Source: an uncultured Sphingobacteriales bacterium
Lineage (GTDB): Bacteria; Bacteroidota; Bacteroidia; Chitinophagales; Chitinophagaceae
Assembly (NCBI GenBank): GCA_946479435.1
Contig: CAMLFX010000137.1
Coordinates: forward strand, 1-5,291
DNA: 5,291 bases
Direction: 5' to 3'
This document shows, piece by piece, positions 1-5,291 of the stretch (its first letter is position 1; each line of letters starts with the position of its first letter). Position numbers and translations under genes: made by a program. Under the pieces are notes generated by a model, which was given only the letters and a program-made list of their open reading frames with translations, made no database searches and was not told the origin of the DNA.

Positions 1-110
1 AGTTCAATAATGAACCGCAACCGATGGGTGTATATATCTATACGATCGAGGCGATCACCCCAACCGGAAGGAAGTTTACCAAACAAGGTAATATCACGGT
101 CATACGATAG
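1..110 (+). CDS. C-terminal end of a T9SS type B sorting (CHU_C-like) surface protein, 5' truncated
   Basis: Reading from base 3, 35 sense codons lead to a TAG stop at 108-110; the rest of the gene lies left of the window. The visible peptide contains PMGVYIYTIEAITPTGRKF and ends in GNITVIR. That matches the closing strands of the gliding-motility-associated C-terminal (type B) sorting domain: 'xGvYxYxIeaxxxxGkxxxxxGxItvIR' is the usual form in this family. Known of the family: the domain directs Sec-exported proteins through the type IX secretion system to the cell surface or medium, typically with a PorP/SprF-like partner. Inferred: the missing upstream part is a large extracellular protein, possibly a paralogue of the + strand gene beginning at 2456. 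The gene's function cannot be seen. Its GC (~44%) resembles the back part of that large gene rather than the adjacent - strand gene. It is followed after 15 bases by a strong hairpin terminator. Confidence 0.82.
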   Translation, partial: FNNEPQPMGVYIYTIEAITPTGRKFTKQGNITVIR

Positions 111-125
111 GACTCAATATAAAAA

Positions 126-173
126 TATAAAACAGAGAGGCCCCTCGTAAATGAGGGGCCTCTCTGTTTTATA
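126..173. terminator. Perfect 21-bp hairpin, bidirectional terminator between convergent genes
   Basis: Bases 126-146 pair without mismatch with 153-173 around a six-base loop (GTAAAT). The core 133-146/153-166 is G/C-rich and is flanked by A/T pairs. On the + strand the right arm ends in a T run (167-170). On the - strand the arm is followed by five more T residues (complement of 121-125). It lies 15 bases after the stop of the left + strand gene and 7 bases after the stop of the convergent - strand gene, so it can terminate transcription from both sides. Confidence 0.92.
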
Positions 174-180
174 AATATTA

Positions 181-2250
181 TTAAGGCTGTATAGATAACC
201 TTTGCTGGTGTATAGGTTTACCATCAGCAAACACTTGTATCATATAAACCCCCATAGTCAGGTTGGGCAATTGTAAATAGCTATCAAGACCCGATGCGTC
301 GCCATTATATAAACGGGCAACTATCTGTCCATAAACATTGCTGAGCGTTACAAATATGTTGGTATTACCGGCAATATTATTAGCCAATAAAATTTTTACC
401 TGATCTTTAGCAGGATTAGGGTATATTTTAGTTTCAGCACTACGATTTGTAAATTCCTGCACACCTGTTGTTTCATCTTCACGATAAACGGGAGTAAATG
501 GGTCACATTTTGTTTCTATACCGTTGTATACCGTTGCAGTAAAGTTATTTGCGTCAGCACTTCCATCATTCGAAAAGATACCTGTAAAGCCACTAAATGC
601 TTTATTAACTATATGTACAGGACCAGGAACGGAATAACCAAGTCCTTTTACCTGCTGGTATAATGCTACAGGGTTAGAACAATTTGAAGATATAGTGAAC
701 CCATCCGGGCAATCGGGTATTTCTAAACTGGCGTTATGTACCCGCATAGATTTTAAATTAAGCCTTGCAGGTAACGAACCATTGGCAGGTTGCCATCTGG
801 GAGCGGACATTACTATATCATCTGCAACAGTATTGCGCGATGCAAATGTTGGGTTCCAAAAAATATTGCTCATGCCGCCGCCTAGTCTTGGATAACTATT
901 GGGTGTTCCTGTCGATGCCGCCCCCGTACCGGTTTGTGTATTGTAATGCACCCATTTAGTGACATTTGCTACAATATTTCCCCCAGCAAAACTGGTATTC
1001 ATGTCCACGAGACATGCTCTCAGGCTATCATAGCCAGCACCAAACCCGCCAGAACAGCGATCATAAATTTGCTGACCATAAACAATATAATTCCCGGGAG
1101 TTGCTGACTCTAAAGTACCCAGGGCACAAGTATTGTCGTTATTGAATAAAAACCGTGTGTTTCCTGCTGTAAAATTAAAGCTGTTATCTACCCTTGTAAC
1201 CCAAAATGTAGTTGTTCCAAAATTGAAATTTGCCGGGAAAGGAGGAACAGCTGAAGTATTTTGCGAAAAATTGTTACCTACAATATAATTATCATTACCT
1301 CTTTGTACCAAACCAATGCCATATTCATTATCAACAAGATTGGTGGTATATTCTGAAATATAACCCATAGCAAAATGATGTTCACTTATCTGATTAAGGT
1401 TTTGGTCTAAAACAAGGTTCATTGTAGCACTTCTGTACACTTCTTTATTTATTAAACTATTGAACTGATAATCATTAACACTGCCTGTCGCAAAAATATC
1501 ACCAGTATTTGTTTCTACCAATCTGGTTGCTATATCATAATCGTAAGCAGGTCCTGTTGGGGTAGCATATGTAGTATTATATTTCTGGTAAAATGGCAAT
1601 CCTGTTGGACTTCCAGAACTATTTACATGCAGAAAAAAAGATTTTTTAGTATCATACGGTCCAAAATCAGGTTGCGCAGGGTATTTTGTATAATTTTCTG
1701 TAGCATAACCACATATATAAATATCCCCATTTGAATGGCGAATAGCATGTAAAGGATACAAACCAACCTTTGTATCACTTTCATATAGGTTATTAGCACT
1801 TAAAAAAGTTCCCCATTTATCAACTCTTATCAGTACCACCGCATCTTGTGTTGGACTATAAATTGTTGAATTGGATCGTCGTCCCTGGCAAACAATAGTA
1901 TAAACAGCATTAGTTGTAGCACCATCACTTATTAGGGCAACTGCTCTCAGATCACTAAATAAAGTGTTGTCGTACACAACACTATTATTAATACTGCCAT
2001 ACTCCGCTTTGTAAATTAAATGAATAACATTGCGGCCTGTTCCATTGTAATTGTACACAGTGCCCGCCATTAATGCTTCTGCACTGGTACCATTTACACG
2101 GTCAGTCACCATGCACATTGAATATCCCTTCAAATTATCGGGAAAATCATATACAGAAACTCCCTGTATAGCCGGCAACTGGGCATTTGCATGCCTAACA
2201 ATAGGTAATAGCAGAAAAAGTAGCGTAAGGGTTTTAAAAAGAAATTTCAT
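181..2250 (-). CDS. Secreted protein with propeller-like repeats and a T9SS type A C-terminal sorting domain
   Basis: This is a complete 689-residue protein. Residues 1-23 form a Sec signal peptide: Lys2/Lys6, a Leu/Phe-rich core, then HANA before Gln24. Residues ~30-510 contain six similar short segments spaced about 57-75 residues apart, near 60 (LMAGT), 119 (IVCQG), 175 (GDIYICGY), 250 (GDIFATG), 321 (NYIVGN) and 387 (NYIVYG). This pattern suggests a beta-propeller; that is inference. Residues ~510-600 form a Cys-containing linker or small domain. Residues ~607-689 are a canonical T9SS type A sorting domain: KIYPNPAKD at 608-616, then LSNVYGQ, then GVYMIQV near the end. In this family the domain is cleaved and targets cargo to the surface or medium. 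No catalytic motif is recognised, so the function is unknown. The ATG at 2250 is the first after an in-frame TAG at 2280-2278. No Shine-Dalgarno is present, which is normal for Bacteroidota. The gene is monocistronic: convergent with the left gene and divergent from the right one. Confidence 0.95.
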   Translation of the reverse strand: MKFLFKTLTLLFLLLPIVRHANAQLPAIQGVSVYDFPDNLKGYSMCMVTDRVNGTSAEALMAGTVYNYNGTGRNVIHLIYKAEYGSINNSVVYDNTLFSDLRAVALISDGATTNAVYTIVCQGRRSNSTIYSPTQDAVVLIRVDKWGTFLSANNLYESDTKVGLYPLHAIRHSNGDIYICGYATENYTKYPAQPDFGPYDTKKSFFLHVNSSGSPTGLPFYQKYNTTYATPTGPAYDYDIATRLVETNTGDIFATGSVNDYQFNSLINKEVYRSATMNLVLDQNLNQISEHHFAMGYISEYTTNLVDNEYGIGLVQRGNDNYIVGNNFSQNTSAVPPFPANFNFGTTTFWVTRVDNSFNFTAGNTRFLFNNDNTCALGTLESATPGNYIVYGQQIYDRCSGGFGAGYDSLRACLVDMNTSFAGGNIVANVTKWVHYNTQTGTGAASTGTPNSYPRLGGGMSNIFWNPTFASRNTVADDIVMSAPRWQPANGSLPARLNLKSMRVHNASLEIPDCPDGFTISSNCSNPVALYQQVKGLGYSVPGPVHIVNKAFSGFTGIFSNDGSADANNFTATVYNGIETKCDPFTPVYREDETTGVQEFTNRSAETKIYPNPAKDQVKILLANNIAGNTNIFVTLSNVYGQIVARLYNGDASGLDSYLQLPNLTMGVYMIQVFADGKPIHQQRLSIQP

Positions 2251-2455
2251 GTTAAAAGGTTTTAGTGAATAATAACTCTAAATAAAAAAAATAACAGCAT
2301 TTTTCATAACTTATACAATTAAGAAACTATGATTAATTTTTATTTTATTTGTATGGTTTTTAATTTAAACCAACCATGTCAGGTCAAAACATGTCTTTTA
2401 GTATGTAAGCTTGTTTTTAAAAAACAAATAATTTCAAAATATAATATATAATTTA
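2251..2455. promoter_or_regulatory. A/T-rich divergent intergenic region holding both promoters
   Basis: These 205 bases separate two divergently read start codons, so both promoters should lie here. The Bacteroidota sigma factor prefers TAnnTTTG near -7 with TTG near -33. I find no exact match with correct spacing on either strand. The nearest + strand candidates, each one base off, are TTTATTTG at 2344-2351 and TAAGCTTG at 2406-2413; neither has a convincing -33 TTG. Small symmetric elements are present. One is a 6-bp-arm dyad at 2354-2359/2367-2372 (TGGTTT/AAACCA). Another is an A/T palindrome with 8-base arms at 2411-2427. CATGTC also occurs directly repeated at 2375 and 2390. These could be operator-like but could also be chance in such skewed sequence. 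Neither gene has a recognisable ribosome binding site. Confidence 0.4.
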
Positions 2456-5291
2456 ATGAAATCCTTATCATTAATATTAAAGACGTTCTTTCTGTCCTTA
2501 TCATTATTGTGTGGTATAGGCATATATAATGTATCAGCAACGCATATTGCAGCTATAGATTTGGATGTGAAATATGTAGGTGCTGGGCAGGATGGCTGTA
2601 GTGGCACTACGGAGTATAAATATGAAATAACTGTAACCTTATACATGGCTTGTGAAGGTGGATCAACTTCAGGTTCTGGTCAGGTTAATTATTGGTCAGA
2701 CAATCTGGGTCAAACGTTTAGCATAAATCTCCCACAAATTGCTAATGAGGATGGACTGAATGCTCCTGATACTGTTCATTCTCTTTGTCCAATCTATGGA
2801 GACAGCAATTCATGTCGTATCATCAGACCAAGAAATATTTTATTATATCCCGGTTTTTTAAAAGCAACATATCGTGATGTTGTCACATTGCCAAGCCCTC
2901 AATCAGATTGGAAATTTTCATATAGTATAGGAGATAGGAATAATAATGTTACAAATATTTCTCCAACTACTGAAAGTGCATATGTAGAATGCATGTTGGA
3001 TAATTTAACTAAATATAACAACAGCACACCCCGATTCACTACAAATCCATTACCTTATATTTGTAAGTCAACAGACTATGCGTATTTAAATGCACCACTG
3101 TCTTTCGACGGGGACTCTATTCGTGTTTTTTCACAAATTACCTATAATGGCCCTGGATCAAGATCCCCTTATGCAGTAGGTTATTCTCTTTCAAACCCTA
3201 TAGGTTCAAGAACAGGCTATTCAGTTGATTCAATTACTGGTACCGCATACTTTAATGCCCGTAACGTGGGTAAATTTGTATTGGGATTTAGAGCTAATGA
3301 ATATGAACCAGGCAGTGGTAAGCTGATCTCCTATATAATGCGCGATGTGCAGGTTTCGGTATTGGATTGTACCGCGCCACCACCATTTGTGGACAGCATG
3401 CCGCAAAACATTAAAAATGCTACGGTTGTAAAAAATTGTTTAGGAGATAAAAAGGGTTATTTTATATATGCATGCCCCGGCAGCAATATATCTTTCGACC
3501 TGCGCTCGTTCCCTGACCGTACCAACCCTAATAACTTGGTATGGATGTATGCCAATACCGGCAATATCCCAGGTTCTAACTTTACGGTAGATAATGACGG
3601 TACCAATAAACCTGTAGGTACTTTTAAATGGACACCTACCAGGAACCAATATGGCGACCATACATTGATCGTAACCGGTGCCGACTCTACATGTAGTCCA
3701 ACGCAACCTATCGTGCTCAAGACAGCTAAAGTGTTTGTGATCCGCGTAGCCCGTGGCCTGGACGCAGGTCCTGATCTTAAGTTTTGCGATATCAACAGGG
3801 ATCCTGTTCAGCTCTTTGCCAAAGGTGCCCAATGCCTGAATGTGGAATGGAACAACCTGGATGGAACCCCTGCTACGGCATTATTGCCTAATGCGCGTAT
3901 TCAAAACCCGGTTGATACCATAGCACATCCATTCAAAAACCATGGTTTTGTGGTTTTCAGCTCTGATCTTGTAGGTGCCTGTAAGAACCGTGATACGGTG
4001 CTGGTGGAAGTAGATACAACCAATACCGTGCGTATAGCACCCAATAATCTTAAAGACAATGATTTTGTTTTATGCCGCCCCGATTATGTGCAGCTGGATG
4101 CGGTGATCAAGGGCCCGAGGCCTTTGAGGAATTTTGCCTGCGGTACAGGCAACCCTATCGATTGTCAAAAGCCCGATAGCCTGTTTATATACGGTTCACC
4201 AACATACGGTGCTAAAGTATCTTATGATACCCTGGGTACCACTACTCCCGTGTTTCCTAATTATGAAGTGCAAACTGCCAAACAGCAGTTCTATATATCA
4301 AAAGGCGACCTATGGGAAATGGGCTTGCGCTCTTCTACCATCAAAGGCCTTGCTTTTGAAGTAGACAGCGCAACCGCGCCTACACATCCTTACGAGAATT
4401 TCACCATCAGGATGAAGTGTACACCTAAACAATCACTCAACAAAGCAGTAGGCTTTGAGGATTTCATGACTACTGTTTATCAGGCCTCAGCTCCTCTTAC
4501 ATTTGGAAAAGGGGTACACAGGTTCACTTTCGATTATCCATACACCTGGGATACCACTCAGAACCTGATCATAGAGTTCTGTTATGCCAACAGTACTTTT
4601 ATCAGTGTGTGTAACGGCGCTACAGGTACTGCCCCAATTATACGTTTTGTACCTACAGAAGGTGTCGGCACCTTGTATCTGAAAGGCGCAGTCAGTCAAA
4701 CAACAGTATGTAATGTACTTACATCACCTGATATACAGGCATTACCTACACGCCCGTTGTTCAAGTTTGCTTTTTGTGAAGCGCAGGATATACCATGGAC
4801 TATTAAGTGGTCACCCGGTATATTCCTGTCTGATTCTACTTTAGAGCAACCGCTTGCCTATGTGCCGAAGAGCATCAGCTATACCGTAGAGACCTATGGA
4901 CGTAGCTCTTGCGTAGTACGCGATACTATAAAGATCTACGTACCGGAGCATGACTATAAGCTGACGGGTGATACTACGGTATGCTTTGGCGAACAAGCAG
5001 TAATGAGTGTGAATGATGGCTTTACATTTACATGGTTTGAGTATAAGGATGGTAAATTCCTGGATGCCCACAATAGTGTAAGCTGTGTACAATGTAAGGA
5101 CGTGATATTGACGCCTAAGGCCACCACTACCTATAAAGTAGTAGTGTACGACAGTGTATGGTGCCTGGATACGGTAACTGCTACGGTAACGGTACTTCCA
5201 TTGCCCGATGTACATATCCTGACTAATGATACAGTGATAAAATATGGCCAGAGCATACAATTGCTGGCCAGTGGTGCGCGGATGTACAACT
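2456..5291 (+). CDS. Giant multi-domain Ig-like/PKD surface protein, gliding-motility (CHU_C) family, 3' end beyond window
   Basis: The frame is open for 945 codons to the right edge with no stop. The ATG at 2456 is the first after an in-frame TAA at 2429-2431. Residues 1-28 are a signal peptide, with cleavage expected after VSA-28. Mature ATHIAAIDLDVKY and the later YEITVTLYMAC (56-66) resemble the 'THIvGGe...YeIxLxvYrdC' opening of large Bacteroidota surface proteins. Next come a Cys-bearing beta-rich N-domain (~29-300), an Ig/cadherin-like unit with FKWTPT at 390-395, and a unit starting DAGPD (436-440). A conserved block at ~540-775 includes QQFYISKGDLWEMGL (610-624) and PYTWDTTQNLIIEFCY (695-710), the family's 'QxlYxaxdL...PFxWDGxsNlivexCf' pattern. 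Ig-like repeats follow, with WSPG near 785, CVQC at 877-880 and a TTTYKV strand; another repeat begins near 925. Inferred: T9SS-exported adhesin or surface-coat protein, probably ending in a type B sorting domain. The first ~280 codons are A/T-richer, with different Arg codons. No catalytic motif is seen. Confidence 0.93.
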   Translation, partial: MKSLSLILKTFFLSLSLLCGIGIYNVSATHIAAIDLDVKYVGAGQDGCSGTTEYKYEITVTLYMACEGGSTSGSGQVNYWSDNLGQTFSINLPQIANEDGLNAPDTVHSLCPIYGDSNSCRIIRPRNILLYPGFLKATYRDVVTLPSPQSDWKFSYSIGDRNNNVTNISPTTESAYVECMLDNLTKYNNSTPRFTTNPLPYICKSTDYAYLNAPLSFDGDSIRVFSQITYNGPGSRSPYAVGYSLSNPIGSRTGYSVDSITGTAYFNARNVGKFVLGFRANEYEPGSGKLISYIMRDVQVSVLDCTAPPPFVDSMPQNIKNATVVKNCLGDKKGYFIYACPGSNISFDLRSFPDRTNPNNLVWMYANTGNIPGSNFTVDNDGTNKPVGTFKWTPTRNQYGDHTLIVTGADSTCSPTQPIVLKTAKVFVIRVARGLDAGPDLKFCDINRDPVQLFAKGAQCLNVEWNNLDGTPATALLPNARIQNPVDTIAHPFKNHGFVVFSSDLVGACKNRDTVLVEVDTTNTVRIAPNNLKDNDFVLCRPDYVQLDAVIKGPRPLRNFACGTGNPIDCQKPDSLFIYGSPTYGAKVSYDTLGTTTPVFPNYEVQTAKQQFYISKGDLWEMGLRSSTIKGLAFEVDSATAPTHPYENFTIRMKCTPKQSLNKAVGFEDFMTTVYQASAPLTFGKGVHRFTFDYPYTWDTTQNLIIEFCYANSTFISVCNGATGTAPIIRFVPTEGVGTLYLKGAVSQTTVCNVLTSPDIQALPTRPLFKFAFCEAQDIPWTIKWSPGIFLSDSTLEQPLAYVPKSISYTVETYGRSSCVVRDTIKIYVPEHDYKLTGDTTVCFGEQAVMSVNDGFTFTWFEYKDGKFLDAHNSVSCVQCKDVILTPKATTTYKVVVYDSVWCLDTVTATVTVLPLPDVHILTNDTVIKYGQSIQLLASGARMYN

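Noticed and set aside
695..959. Short + strand frames opposite the - strand gene (695-895, 765-959, 2051-2272)
   Set aside because: They are antisense to a complete protein with signal peptide and type A sorting domain; no protein features of their own.
2256..2260. AAGGT just upstream of the - strand start codon as a Shine-Dalgarno sequence
   Set aside because: On the transcribed strand it reads ACCTT, not a purine-rich ribosome binding site. Bacteroidota commonly lack such sites.
2501..2515. Possible lipoprotein lipobox around Cys19 of the large protein (LSLLC)
   Set aside because: The residue before Cys is Leu rather than Gly/Ala/Ser, and a good signal peptidase I site (VSA before Thr29) lies further on, matching the family's mature 'THI' start.
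2434..2646. 70-codon - strand frame crossing the start of the large gene
   Set aside because: It covers the signal-peptide region of the large gene on the opposite strand, has no recognisable features, and its end runs into the A/T-rich leader.
3440..3832. Antisense open frames of 112-130 codons within the large + strand gene, and a similar one at 4841-5260
   Set aside because: They lie entirely opposite a continuous 945-codon frame with clear signal peptide and family motifs. Their translations are low-complexity, Ile/Tyr/Arg-rich shadows with no recognisable domain.
4134..4364. Short + strand frame in another phase inside the large gene
   Set aside because: It overlaps the conserved family block (residues ~560-636) of the large protein and shows no start context or domain of its own.
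1..5291. CRISPR array, tRNA/rRNA gene, transposase or toxin-antitoxin/defence module
   Set aside because: No regularly spaced repeats, cloverleaf-like sequence, IS-type inverted-repeat-bounded gene or nuclease/helicase motif was found on either strand.

Overview
The window looks like a chromosomal stretch from a member of the Bacteroidota, most likely a Chitinophagales/Chitinophagaceae-type or Flavobacteriia-type gliding or surface-active bacterium. The evidence is that all three coding regions encode secreted proteins with hallmarks of type IX secretion system (T9SS) cargo. In addition, translation starts lack Shine-Dalgarno sequences and sit in A/T-rich leaders, as is usual in this phylum. 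No genus can be assigned from the sequence alone.

Layout, left to right. Bases 1-110 are the last 35 codons of a + strand gene whose C-terminus fits a T9SS type B (gliding-motility-associated, CHU_C) sorting domain. A perfect 21-bp hairpin at 126-173 separates it from a convergent - strand gene (181-2250) and can serve both as a terminator. That gene encodes a complete 689-residue exported protein with a signal peptide, a body with propeller-like repeats, and a canonical T9SS type A sorting domain. A 205-bp A/T-rich divergent intergenic region follows (2251-2455). From 2456 to the right edge (5291) a single + strand frame stays open for 945 codons and runs off the window. It encodes a very large multi-domain surface protein of the Ig-like/PKD, 'gliding motility-associated C-terminal domain' type. 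Its C-terminus is not in view.

How they fit together: there is no sign of an enzyme pathway. The three genes are cell-surface or secreted cargo that would be exported by Sec and then by T9SS, whose machinery genes are not in this window. Two sorting-signal classes are interleaved: type B at the left, type A in the middle, and probably type B at the right, although that last C-terminus is unseen.

The most notable signal is compositional. The - strand gene (about 38% GC in six sampled lines), the intergenic region and the first ~280 codons of the large gene (36.5% GC) are clearly A/T-richer than the left-edge gene end (~44%) and the rest of the large gene (~46%). Arginine codon choice changes at the same place. 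This suggests that the N-terminal, probably outward-facing, domain of the large protein has a different history from its backbone. I found no RNA genes, CRISPR array, insertion sequence or anything that clearly amounts to a new defence or mobile system.
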